From Stigmatella aurantiaca DW4/3-1 (GTDB taxonomy: Bacteria; Myxococcota; Myxococcia; Myxococcales; Myxococcaceae), in contig NC_014623.1 of assembly GCF_000165485.1 (NCBI RefSeq), positions 9,628,893 through 9,692,892 of the forward strand: a stretch of DNA of 64,000 nt, in the 5' to 3' direction. The notes beneath the pieces are model-generated. The model worked only from the letters and a program-made list of their open reading frames with translations. It made no database searches and was not told where the DNA came from. Made by a program: the position numbers and the translations under genes. Positions 1 to 7,603 of this stretch are shown here, piece by piece. The stretch's first letter is position 1, and each line of letters opens with the position of its first letter.

Positions 1-235
1 GGCTGTCGGAGGCGAATCGTCCCATCCAGTCTGCTTGTCCTACAGGTTTGCGCCAACGGCCGCCCACGGGCGGCTCCCCACCCGAGGCTCCCTCCTCTGA
101 CTTACCCAACCCTCTGATGGACGGATTGTCCGGCGCGGATATCCCTCAAGGCCAGGAAGCGTCGCGAAGGGCTCCGCCTGGCCTCCAGGAGCGACCGTCC
201 CAGGCTCCGGTTGGCTCTGGCTCTGGTGAACATCC
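1..235 (+). repeat. GntR/FCD-associated repeat, copy 1 (3' part only)
   Basis: About 235 bases are nearly identical in reverse complement to 8200-8445 and to 60950-61180. The block contains a GCCGCCC/GGGCGGC hairpin near 59-75 present in all three copies. On the opposite strand each copy has a short open frame ending with a stop (here at 102-104) and reading SLLEARR-PSRRFLALR, conserved in all three copies; this may be the end of a convergent gene. Confidence 0.65.
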
Positions 236-251
236 ATGTTTGGGAGCTTAG
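3..251 (+). CDS. C-terminal tail of a GntR/FCD-type regulator (copy 1, cut by window edge)
   Basis: An open frame enters from the left edge and stops with TAG at 249-251. Its translation (LSEANRPIQSACPTG, then PPTGGSPPEAPSSD, then PQGQEASRR) matches the Pro-rich tails of the two full GntR/FCD genes on the minus strand near 8.0-9.3 and 60.8-62.0 kb, so this is the 3' end of a third family member, here in plus orientation. Whether the DNA-binding half exists lies outside the window. The tail ends earlier and differently (GEHPCLGA) from the other copies, showing that the last residues are set by whatever sequence lies next to the repeat. Identity of the family is seen by comparison within the window; function is inferred. 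Confidence 0.6.
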   Translation: MSEANRPIQSACPTGLRQRPPTGGSPPEAPSSDLPNPLMDGLSGADIPQGQEASRRAPPGLQERPSQAPVGSGSGEHPCLGA

Positions 252-303
252 ACACCCTTCAGCCAGAGAAAGAGTTCGTCTACGCAGGCCGCGTTTGGAG
301 ACA

Positions 304-537
304 TTAATCCGACAGGAGCCGGTCCTTGAGCCTCTGCAACGTATCCTGCTCGATTCCGCAGGCTTCGCGGAGGTAGCTCTCGACGGAGCCGTGCCGTTTC
401 ACGAGGGTGCCGTGCACCTCGTTCAGGAATTCGGGGTGCGCCCCCGCGAGCAACCTGATGCGCTCCGGCGAAACCTGGAACAACGTCATGATCCGCATCA
501 CCCGGATGAACTTCTCCAGGCGCGGCCTGAAGAAGTC
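304..537 (-). pseudogene. 3' fragment of a tyrosine-phosphatase gene
   Basis: The minus strand encodes RPRLEKFIRVMRI onward to KDRLLSD and stop, the last ~77 residues of the intact phosphatase at 2119-2919, with only a few base differences. The P-loop and the first two thirds are absent, and upstream sequence in this frame is unrelated, so it cannot encode an active enzyme. It is one arm of a 235-bp direct repeat (302-536 and 2117-2351) bracketing the lipoprotein genes between. Most likely a relic of a duplication or of insertion of the intervening segment by recombination. Confidence 0.85.
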
Positions 538-549
538 AAGACTCCTGGA

Positions 550-741
550 ATGCAGTGGATTTCCGCACTCGCAGTTGGACTCTTGCTCTCTGGCTGCGGA
601 GCAACTGGAACGGCTCGAATGCCTGGATAGCCAAATGACTGGAACGGCCCTCGTGACTTCTGCGTCGACAATTGCTCGCCGGGCTATGGTCTGGCGCAAG
701 GAGTCCTCAGTCTCGCCCAAGCTTCCGCCATGACGCCCTGA
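550..741 (+). pseudogene. small lipoprotein gene with in-frame stop
   Basis: ATG at 550 begins MQWISALAVGLLLSGCGATG, a clean lipoprotein signal with lipobox LSGC. The frame meets TAG at 628-630 after 26 residues, then continues in the same frame as NDWNGPRDFCVDNCSPGYGL and ends with TGA at 739-741. A cysteine-containing tail right after the stop in the same frame suggests one gene broken by a nonsense change. Myxobacterial toxin-associated lipoproteins have comparable layouts, but I do not recognise the family. The start lies 13 bases beyond the phosphatase fragment, so the gene may also have lost its promoter. Alternative: a genuine 26-residue lipopeptide. Confidence 0.45.
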
Positions 742-1030
742 ATGCGTCCGGGGACCATGGTACGAGGTGCGGAGACGCTGAGGCATCCCTTCATTTTGCG
801 TGCAGGCAGGCAAGCATTGACTCAGCCGTCTGATCCGCCCACCTTCTCGGGTCGGTACGCCAAAAGGAGAAAGTAGCGTCCATGTTGGAACCAGACTCGC
901 GTGTGCCCGCAGTCTGCGGGTGGCTCCCACACTGGCGCGTCCAGTGCATCGGGACCAACCCAGCAAACCCCTCGCAACCCTGCAGGCGGTACTCCCGATA
1001 ATCGGGCGAGGTTCGTTCCGAGAGACGAGC

Positions 1031-1495
1031 ATGCCCACCGACAGACAGCATCGAAGCTCAAGCCTGCTCTGGGGACTGCTGCTCATTGCTGGGGGATTGA
1101 GTGGATCTGGCTGCTCCATGAACGGCTTGGGGTGCCAGCCGGGCGACGACACGGAAACCTGTTGCCTCAAGGAACACCCAGGAGCCTGGGCGCGCTGCAC
1201 GGGAACTGCGGGCCCCAGGACCCAACCCAAGACCGGCAACCAGGCCAAGCCCAACCATCAGCCCACCCCCAAAGAGAACCCAGCGCCGGTTTCGCCGCCA
1301 ATCCCCACACCCGAGGAAAAGCAGCGCTGGCGCGTGGCCTGTAGAGAGCACTACGTGGCATGCAAAGATTTTCTCGCGGGGGACAAACAGCGCCGCGTGT
1401 GGGGAGAGAGTCAGTGTCAGTCATGCATGGATCTCTGCATGCGCGACGGACAGTGGCCAACAGAAGCAAACGGCCACACCTGCACAGGAGGTTGA
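1031..1495 (+). CDS. Cys-rich putative lipoprotein (154 aa)
   Basis: From ATG 1031 the protein begins MPTDRQHRSSSLLWGLLLIA and reaches Cys28, so it is probably exported and lipidated, although the box (GSGC) is imperfect. A Pro/Lys/Asn-rich linker (about 60-100) leads to a C-terminal domain with the pattern C-REHYVACKDFLAGD then CQSCMDLCMRDGQWP. Five cysteines near the end suggest disulfides or metal binding. Similar small lipoproteins occur in myxobacterial paralogous toxin or immunity families; I cannot name this one. An upstream in-frame start exists at 920 but would bury the signal peptide. The stop at 1493-1495 lies 2 bases before the next gene, and that gene's AGGAGG sits inside this one, so the two are probably co-translated. 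Confidence 0.6.
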   Translation: MPTDRQHRSSSLLWGLLLIAGGLSGSGCSMNGLGCQPGDDTETCCLKEHPGAWARCTGTAGPRTQPKTGNQAKPNHQPTPKENPAPVSPPIPTPEEKQRWRVACREHYVACKDFLAGDKQRRVWGESQCQSCMDLCMRDGQWPTEANGHTCTGG

Positions 1496-1497
1496 CA

Positions 1498-2019
1498 GTG
1501 AGATCCACGCGCAAAGATTGGTGGCAGAGCATTACAGATCGCCGCGATGATCTCCTCGTCAAACTCTACAAGGCGAGGGCGCCCTATGCAGAGCTGAAGC
1601 AAGCCGTACTGGCGCAAGAAAAGGAGCTGATCCGCGAGGCGAGAACACGAGCCGAGAGTTTGCACCTCCAGCAGCTCACCGCGAAGCTCCTCCTCACTGA
1701 GGCGTACGGCGCCGACGCAGGATGGGACGAATTCGGCGCGCTCTTAAAGCGCATCGAGCGGCTCGGGTATGCAGACATAACCCATCGGGTCCATGTTGCC
1801 TGCCTCTATGTCCAGTCGTTACCGCGCTTCCCAAAGAAGGCCCTGCAAGCGTTTGCCATGCTGAATGACGTGGAGAGGCGGCTTCAGCGCATCGCAAAGA
1901 GTCACTATCTGCGCCGCGAAGGGATGCAAAGCATTGCTCACGCCCGGGCGGCCGCAGCGGCGTCCGGCATCAGTCCTTCCGTCACAGATCGCCGTGTCCC
2001 GTCTGAAAAGAGGAGATAA
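1498..2019 (+). CDS. Myxobacterial paralogous helical protein (173 aa)
   Basis: GTG at 1498 follows AGGAGG (1487-1492) at good spacing; longer in-frame extension to 1360 would overlap the lipoprotein gene. The product is basic, without signal peptide or membrane segment, and predicted mostly helical. A conserved core, GYADITHRVHVACLYVQSLP then FAMLNDVERRL, recurs in a truncated copy on the minus strand at 9589-9843, proving a paralogous family. It resembles myxobacteria-only paralogous families such as DUF2379, an assignment from memory that I hold loosely. Coupling to the lipoprotein upstream suggests a partner (adaptor or immunity-type) role; that is inference. The flanking direct repeats at 302-536 and 2117-2351 place this pair in a possibly acquired segment. 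Confidence 0.65.
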   Translation: MRSTRKDWWQSITDRRDDLLVKLYKARAPYAELKQAVLAQEKELIREARTRAESLHLQQLTAKLLLTEAYGADAGWDEFGALLKRIERLGYADITHRVHVACLYVQSLPRFPKKALQAFAMLNDVERRLQRIAKSHYLRREGMQSIAHARAAAAASGISPSVTDRRVPSEKRR

Positions 2020-2116
2020 AGCGGCCTGCTCAATCGGTGGAGGACGCAAGAAAGGTGCATGCACAGACGCTTGGGCTGAGCGTGCTGAGCGATGCTCACG
2101 AGGGCCCGGCTGAAGA

Positions 2117-2351
2117 CATTAGGCGGACAGGAGCCGGTCCTTGAGCCTCTGCAACGTGTCCTGCTCGATTCCGCAGGCTTCGCGGAGGTAGCTCTCGACG
2201 GAGCCGTGCCGTTTCACGAGGGTGCCGTGCACCTCGTTCAGGAATTCGGGGTGTGCCCCCGCGAGCAACCTGATGCGCTCCGGCGAAACCTGGAACAACG
2301 TCATGATCCGCATCACCCGGATGAACTTCTCCAGGCGCGGCCCGAAGAAGT
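2117..2351. repeat. direct repeat, second arm (first arm 302-536)
   Basis: About 235 bases repeat 302-536 in the same orientation with few mismatches. Similarity ends abruptly where the fragment departs from the phosphatase frame (GAAGAAGTC). The two arms flank about 1.6 kb containing the broken lipoprotein gene and the lipoprotein / helical-protein pair. Confidence 0.9.
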
Positions 2352-2919
2352 CGTTGGTCCGCAGGTAGTCCTCCATCACCCCCTCGTAGGGGACGCCAAC
2401 GAGCAGTTGGATCAGGGCCGCCACAAAACCGGTGCGATCCTTGCCCGCGGTACAGTGGATCAGCGCCGGAAGGCTCTGCTCCCCGGAAAGCAGCATGATG
2501 ACCTCGCGGATGCGGGCCGTCTGGTCGAACGCGATGTGGTGGTAATAGGCTTTGATGAACTCCCGGAACCGCTCGTCGCCGGCCTTGCCAAACAGGAAGC
2601 CAAGCAGCTTCCTGCGGTTGCCGTCATGGGTCGCCTGCTCATGGAGCGGGACGTTGACCACCCGGATCGAGGCGTCCTTCAGGCGCAGCCGCCTCTTCTG
2701 GCTCTCCCTCGGAGCGCGCAGATCGCAGATCAGCTTGATGCCGAGCCCTTGCAGCTTGACCCGGTCTTCGGCGTTCAGGCGGGACAGCTCGTCCGAGCGG
2801 AACAGCACGCCGGTCCGGAACGTCCGGCCGTCCACCGTCTTCCGGCCGCCGACATCGCGGAAGTTCGACAGACGCTGGAAGGGGTGAACGATCTTTCGAA
2901 GTTCCCGGTCGGCTTCCAT
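2119..2919 (-). CDS. Tyrosine-protein phosphatase (MptpB/Y_phosphatase3 type)
   Basis: A 266-residue cytosolic protein of usual length for this family. LSNFRDVGG near the N-terminus (17-25) and the signature P-loop HCTAGKDRTG (155-164) with nucleophile Cys156 and Arg162 are both present, as is the family's general-acid region CDLRAPRE (65-72). It should hydrolyse phosphotyrosine or phosphoinositide monoesters. It is divergent from the Ser/Thr kinase gene that starts 85 bases away, and the two may share a control region, a plausible kinase/phosphatase pair (inference). The last 77 codons are duplicated at 304-537. Start ATG at 2919 gives the full conserved N-terminus. Confidence 0.85.
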   Translation of the reverse strand: MEADRELRKIVHPFQRLSNFRDVGGRKTVDGRTFRTGVLFRSDELSRLNAEDRVKLQGLGIKLICDLRAPRESQKRRLRLKDASIRVVNVPLHEQATHDGNRRKLLGFLFGKAGDERFREFIKAYYHHIAFDQTARIREVIMLLSGEQSLPALIHCTAGKDRTGFVAALIQLLVGVPYEGVMEDYLRTNDFFGPRLEKFIRVMRIMTLFQVSPERIRLLAGAHPEFLNEVHGTLVKRHGSVESYLREACGIEQDTLQRLKDRLLSA

Positions 2920-3004
2920 CTCTCATTCATCTCCGTGCCCTGGGGGGACACTCGGTTCTATCATCAGAGGAGCACCTCCCATGAAGTGAGCGGAAGAGAC
3001 CCCC

Positions 3005-4408
3005 GTGGACAAAACTCAGGCTTCCACGCTGCATCCAGCCCTGCTCCCTCTGGGGACCAACGTGGGCCCCTGGCGCGTGGTGGGCTGGGGCGGTCAAGGG
3101 GTCTATGGAGCGGTCTATCAAGCAGTGCGGGCGGTAGCGGAGCCAGGTCCCCCTGTCGCCCTCAAGCTGGCCCTGCTGCCGAGAGACCCCCGCTTCGCGC
3201 GCGAACGGGAGCTGCTCTCCCGTGTGGAACACCCCAGCATTCCGCGCCTGTTGGACTCCGGGGAGTGGCATCATCCCCTTGGAACGGTTCATCCCTACAT
3301 CGTCATGGAGTGGGTGGACGGAACGCCGCTCTATGAGTGGGTCCAGGCGCACCACCCTGCTCCAGCGCAAGAGGTGCGGCTGCTGGCGCAGACCGCACGC
3401 GCCCTCGAAGCCCTCCATGCCCAGGGGGCCATCCATCGGGATGTGAAGGGTGGCAATGTGCTGGTGCGGCGCTCCGATGGCCGGGCCATGCTCATGGACT
3501 TCGGCTCGGGCATCCATGCAGGCGCGGCCACCCTGACGCCCCCGGGCGCGTGGACAGGCACTCCGGCCTACCGCTCCGCGGAGTCCTCGCTGTTCTCGCT
3601 GCGGTCCATGTGGGATGCCACTGCCCGGTACGACGACAAACCCACGGATGACCTCTACGCGCTGGGCGTCACCGCCTACCGGCTCATCACCGGGACGTAC
3701 CCGGAGTTGAGCGATCCCTTCAAGGACGAAGCCGGCATCTGGCAGTTGGGGGAGATGGCCTCGCCGCCTCCGAGCGCCCTCGCTCCCCAGATCGATCCCC
3801 AGCTCGACGCGTTGATCGTCCGCATGCTCCGGGTCCGTCCCGAGGCGCGGGGAACCGCGAGAGAAATCGCGAAAGTACTGGAGCAGGTGGTAGAGCGCCT
3901 CCAGCGCCAGCACGTCCCGGCCCCAGTGGCCCCACCCCCTGCCAGCCGAGTGCAGGCGCCAACCAAGTGGCTTCAGGCCATGGCAGCAGCGGCGGCCCTG
4001 CTGCTGTCCGCCTGGGCGGGATGGGCGGTTCGTGATGGAACCCTGCCGAAGCCCTCCGCCACTCGGCTGGAAGCAGGGGATTCCGAGAAGGAAGACGCAA
4101 ACACGGTGGGCCTGGGCGATGCCGCGTTGAAGACGTCTACCGTGGACACTCCAGACGCTTCAATCCCGGAGAGAATGGCCGAGGACGCGCTGCCTGCGCC
4201 ACGAGAAGGGCAGGCAAAGCCCAATGCGCGAGGCCAATGTCCTCATAAGGAGCAACTCGCCCTCAACGGGGGCTGCTGGGTTCGCCTCACGCTGGATCGC
4301 GTCGCTTGTGAGCAGAGTGGCTACGTCTTCACGAGCCAGTGCTACGGCCCCGTTCTCTCCAACCCACGCCATCGCCACCCCACCTCCGACCCAAGCAACC
4401 CGCCGTGA
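3005..4408 (+). CDS. Membrane Ser/Thr protein kinase with Cys-containing outer domain
   Basis: Kinase domain at about 20-295: glycine loop GWGGQGVYGAVY (27-38), VALK with Lys54, catalytic HRDVKGGN (144-151) and DFG (165-167), all key residues intact. One membrane segment follows at about 323-342, then an acidic stretch and a small exported domain with the pattern CPHKEQLALNGGCW and two further cysteines, typical of myxobacterial Pkn-type kinases. Start is GTG 3005, with a purine-rich stretch (GGAAGAGA) ahead. The outer domain probably senses a ligand or wall component. The next gene begins 31 bases downstream and may be cotranscribed; the phosphatase upstream is divergent. Confidence 0.9.
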   Translation: MDKTQASTLHPALLPLGTNVGPWRVVGWGGQGVYGAVYQAVRAVAEPGPPVALKLALLPRDPRFARERELLSRVEHPSIPRLLDSGEWHHPLGTVHPYIVMEWVDGTPLYEWVQAHHPAPAQEVRLLAQTARALEALHAQGAIHRDVKGGNVLVRRSDGRAMLMDFGSGIHAGAATLTPPGAWTGTPAYRSAESSLFSLRSMWDATARYDDKPTDDLYALGVTAYRLITGTYPELSDPFKDEAGIWQLGEMASPPPSALAPQIDPQLDALIVRMLRVRPEARGTAREIAKVLEQVVERLQRQHVPAPVAPPPASRVQAPTKWLQAMAAAAALLLSAWAGWAVRDGTLPKPSATRLEAGDSEKEDANTVGLGDAALKTSTVDTPDASIPERMAEDALPAPREGQAKPNARGQCPHKEQLALNGGCWVRLTLDRVACEQSGYVFTSQCYGPVLSNPRHRHPTSDPSNPP

Positions 4409-4439
4409 GAGGTTCTCTGACGTGCTCAAGGAAATGCGA

Positions 4440-5033
4440 ATGGACGCTCGAAACTTCTCCAGGCTCGTTGCGCTATACGGCTGGATGGCAAGTGGCGCGT
4501 TCGGCTGCGCAAGCACGAATGGCACACGCACGGCAATGATCGAGCGATTGATCGACAAACAAGCCGTGGCCAGTGCCTTCCCGCCGAAAGCCCATCTGGA
4601 ATCCCAGTTCGTATGGGCAGACGGCGTCCAATCCTTGATGGTGAACTACCCTTTCGAACGCCGCGCCCCCGCTGAACATTACATGCTCTTGGTCTCCGTG
4701 GCCCCAGCAGGTCACTTCCTGGATCCCACTCAATACGAAGCGCGCCGGGCGGCCTTTGAACAGACAGATGCCCCCATCGAAACCCAATTTCCGGAGATCG
4801 GACTCCGAGCCCAGAGAGAGTTCTTCGGATTTGGTCCAGGAGGCTCATCTTACGGTCTCACCTTTACCACCCAGGATGGCCAACAAGATGTCCGTGTCGC
4901 GGTGAGCATGCTCCTTCCAGAAACCGTGAATGAGCCGGACCTGGATCTGGATGCCTTCGCCCGGCATATCGAGGCGAGGTACGACTCCCTCTTTGTGAAA
5001 TCCACCTCCGGAAAGGGGAAAGAAGCCCCGTAA
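4440..5033 (+). CDS. Hypothetical exported protein (197 aa), possibly lipidated
   Basis: ATG 4440 has AAGGAA six bases upstream (4428-4433); a second ATG at 4434 is too close to that site. The N-terminus MDARNFSRLVALYGWMASGA ends at Cys23, compatible with a weak lipoprotein signal. The remainder is soluble, with FVWADGVQSLMVNYPFER and a C-terminal acidic stretch (EPDLDLDAFARHIEARYDSL). I recognise no family. Placement 31 bases after the Ser/Thr kinase on the same strand suggests a functional link. The IS66 element begins 55 bases beyond the stop. Confidence 0.55.
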   Translation: MDARNFSRLVALYGWMASGAFGCASTNGTRTAMIERLIDKQAVASAFPPKAHLESQFVWADGVQSLMVNYPFERRAPAEHYMLLVSVAPAGHFLDPTQYEARRAAFEQTDAPIETQFPEIGLRAQREFFGFGPGGSSYGLTFTTQDGQQDVRVAVSMLLPETVNEPDLDLDAFARHIEARYDSLFVKSTSGKGKEAP

Positions 5034-5088
5034 TCAAGCCAGGGCCGGGGCATGGGCTGAATCGTGCAGAGAAATTGCACGATCCGGC

Positions 5089-6673
5089 GTAAGCGTTCAC
5101 TGCCTCAGGCAGCGACCGCGAGCTGAGAGGGCTCTGCGACGGGGAGGAGGGATGGCACTGGAAGCCCTCGTCGATGCGCGCCAACGGCTGCGGTCAGGTA
5201 TTCGAGCACGTTGCGCTTCTGCAGCCGCAGCGTCGTGACCACTGTGAGAATCCGCTCGACGAAGCGGCTGCCTTCTGGCGACTGCGTCCCGAAGCTGGTC
5301 TTCCTGTACATGACAGCGTGGCGGATGGTGCGCTCACCGAAGTTGTTGGTGGGCTCGAGCCCCTCCACATGGACGAACGTCCACATGGCCGACTCAAGCT
5401 TCAGGATTTCCGCCGCCGTGCCGGCGGTCTTGTCCTCTGCGCACACGACGGCGTCACGGAGGAGCCTGCCGACTCTGCGCTCGACCTTCGGCATCCGCAG
5501 TTCAAACTCCTCTCGAGGCATCGTCCCGTCGCGTACTCGGCGCCACCCCTTGAACATGCGGTCGCGCTCCTTCATGAGCAGCGCGCCGAGGCGGCCGCCT
5601 TCCCCACCCCGGTCAATGAAGCTCTGGAAGTCCCTCGTCAGGTGGCTCCAGCACAACTGGCGCAGGAAGGTGTCGTACCAGTTGTACGCGCTCCATCGGT
5701 CCGTGGTGAGAAAACCGGTGAAGTCCTCGCCCAGCAGGGCCTTGGCCACCTCGCTGCCCCGGCTGGGGGAGATGCGGAAGAGTGCCAGGTGCGCGGTGAC
5801 GACGACCCACAGCCAGGCCCGCTTGGCTCGTCCATTCACCTTGCCTTCGAACCAGCCTGTCTCATCCGCATGGGCGCGCTCCGCCTCTCGGATGGCGTCC
5901 CCCACCTGCGCCACCGGCACCTCCAACGCCTTGGCGACTTCGGCTTCGCGGTTGGAAATGGAGCCCAGGCAGATGCGCACTCCGAGCAGGTCCGAAAGCG
6001 CATCCTGCACCTTGCGCTTGGAGAGCCGGTACTGCCCCGACAGCAGCACGATGATGCCGGTCAGGCGCTCTCCAAAGGTGTGGCCTGCCACCTCGACGGG
6101 AAGCTCGCCATAGCTCACCGCGCCGCATCCGCCACACTGCTTGCCGTGGCACCGGTACTCTGTCACGTGCGGCTTTATCGGCTCCACCTCCACCGTCTGG
6201 TGCCGGAGAGGCTCGACAGCACGGCCTGCCAACCCCTGCTCGCACTGGTCGCACTGCCGTGGCGCGGCAATGTCGACAGTGCGGTGGACCTGCTCCGCTG
6301 GCACCAGCTCTCGCTTGTGGTGCTTGTGTCCCGGCTGGCCACCAGGGCGGCGACCCGAAGCTGGCTTCGAGGGGCGCTGTGTCCCGGGTGGGTCGGACGA
6401 TGGGGGCTTGGACGAGTTGGTCGAGTTCTGGCCCAGTCGCCCTCGCAGCTCAGCCACTTCAGCGCGCAGGGATGCATTCTCCGCGAGCAGTGCCGCCACG
6501 AGCTTCTTCAGCTCGGCCACTTCCCCTTCCAACTCGGCGATGCGGGCATCTGTGGGGTCAACCGGGCTCACCCCACAGGTAGTACACTCCCAAACCTACC
6601 CTGTCGATAGGTTCCTCTCCCCTCTGTCCCCTCCTGCTCACCCCTCATACAGCCCAGTCCGGTGAACGCTTAC
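5089..6673 (-). mobile_element. Complete IS66-family insertion sequence (1585 bp)
   Basis: Ends carry the 12-bp inverted repeat GTAAGCGTTCAC (5089-5100; complement at 6662-6673), the typical IS66 terminus. Flanking 8-bp target duplications GATCCGGC at 5081-5088 and 6674-6681 are perfect, as expected for IS66. A single transposase gene (tnpC type) fills it; accessory tnpA and tnpB are absent, as in the solo-transposase IS66 subgroup. Intact ends and duplications point to a recent insertion. Confidence 0.95.
5105..6571 (-). CDS. tnpC: IS66-family transposase (TnpC)
   Basis: 488 residues. In order: N-terminal coiled coil (about 10-48, IAELEGEVAELKKLVAALLA), linker SSKPPSSDPPGT, zinc-finger-like region with CDQCEQGL and CHGKQCGGCG, then the DDE core with HADETGWF, LTTDRWSAYNWY and the C-terminal GLEPTNNFGERTIR glutamate, closing with the IS66_C region. 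All are hallmarks of IS66 transposases, and length is normal. The start is GTG 6571. It cuts and joins DNA at the GTAAGCG termini. No frameshift is visible, so the element may be active. Confidence 0.95.
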   Translation of the reverse strand: MSPVDPTDARIAELEGEVAELKKLVAALLAENASLRAEVAELRGRLGQNSTNSSKPPSSDPPGTQRPSKPASGRRPGGQPGHKHHKRELVPAEQVHRTVDIAAPRQCDQCEQGLAGRAVEPLRHQTVEVEPIKPHVTEYRCHGKQCGGCGAVSYGELPVEVAGHTFGERLTGIIVLLSGQYRLSKRKVQDALSDLLGVRICLGSISNREAEVAKALEVPVAQVGDAIREAERAHADETGWFEGKVNGRAKRAWLWVVVTAHLALFRISPSRGSEVAKALLGEDFTGFLTTDRWSAYNWYDTFLRQLCWSHLTRDFQSFIDRGGEGGRLGALLMKERDRMFKGWRRVRDGTMPREEFELRMPKVERRVGRLLRDAVVCAEDKTAGTAAEILKLESAMWTFVHVEGLEPTNNFGERTIRHAVMYRKTSFGTQSPEGSRFVERILTVVTTLRLQKRNVLEYLTAAVGAHRRGLPVPSLLPVAEPSQLAVAA

Positions 6674-6794
6674 GATCCGGCAAGCGGTGCACGGCACCGG
6701 ATCCTATTCTTTTCCCATGATGCCAGCCCGGACGCTCGACCACGGCGAACGCGCGTCGCGCGAATGGCTCGACGCCATCGCGCCGTGTGTCTGA

Positions 6795-7587
6795 CGCCAT
6801 GCGCCGAATGACGGCACCACGGCGACGCCGGTGTCGGCGGTGAGGCTCATCCGGTCGAACAGCCTGACGATGTTCCAGAAGGGCGTCCTCCAGCCCTCGG
6901 TGTGGCATCGTGGTGCAGGGGCGCAAGGAGTTGAGTTTCGGCCAGAAAGTCCTCGCTTACACGGTCGGCAACCATCTCGCCCCGTCGATCCACATGCCCG
7001 CGGAGGGGCGGGGCGTCGGAGCCTCCAAGGCGAGGCCCTATCTCTGCGTCTGGTTCGACCCCCCCCATGAGGTGGGCTCGGTTCTCGCCGAGGCTGGACT
7101 TCGCCTGGGAAGTGCGTCGAGCGGGAAGGCCGCCGCGTTCATCGGGCAGAGCGACTCGAAGCTCCTGGAGGTGGTCCTGCACTTCATGCGCTTGCTCGAG
7201 GACCCGAGCGACGCGGCGTTCCTGGCTCCCTCATCTAAGCGCGAGATCATCTACCGGCTGTTCACCGGACCGGGCGGCGCGGACTTCTGCCAGGGCATGC
7301 AGCTCGGCCGCCAGGGCGTGGGGATAGGTCGTGCGATCGATTGGTTAACGGCCCATTTCAAGCAGCCCTTGAAGATGGGCCCCCTGCAATACCAGAAGCA
7401 CCTGCGGCTGGAAGAGGCCCGCCGGCTGCGGCTGGGCGGTCTGGCGGACTCGACGGGTGCCGCCTTCGCCGTGGACTACGAGAGCCCTTCGCAGTTCATC
7501 CGCGAGTACCGGCGCCGCTTCGGGCTGCCGCCCCTTCGCGACGTGAAGTCGATGAGAGACACCGCCGCTCCGCGCGCGGACGTCTAA
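6795..7587 (+). pseudogene. AraC-type regulator, frameshifted and lacking part of its DNA-binding domain
   Basis: Frame 1 reads APNDGTTATPVSAVRLIRSN then FQKGVLQPSV (about 6801-6900), the AraC_N start. It then shifts at about 6900-6906 to the frame of IVVQGRKELSFG, which runs to TAA at 7585-7587. A one-base change in GGTGTGGCATC explains the shift. Further on, DWLTAHFKQPLK jumps directly to MGPLQYQKHLRLEEARRLRL, so roughly 25 residues, the first helix-turn-helix of the AraC domain, are missing. A TGA also lies upstream at 6792. The gene is therefore dead or heavily altered. Such regulators commonly control neighbouring SDR oxidoreductases, and an SDR remnant follows. Confidence 0.8.
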
Positions 7588-7603
7588 CGGCTGCTCAACC
7601 CCA

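Noticed and set aside
304-1254. 316-codon minus-strand frame as a full gene
   Set aside because: Only its last ~77 codons match a phosphatase; the rest is antisense of a lipoprotein gene, so it was recorded as a fragment.
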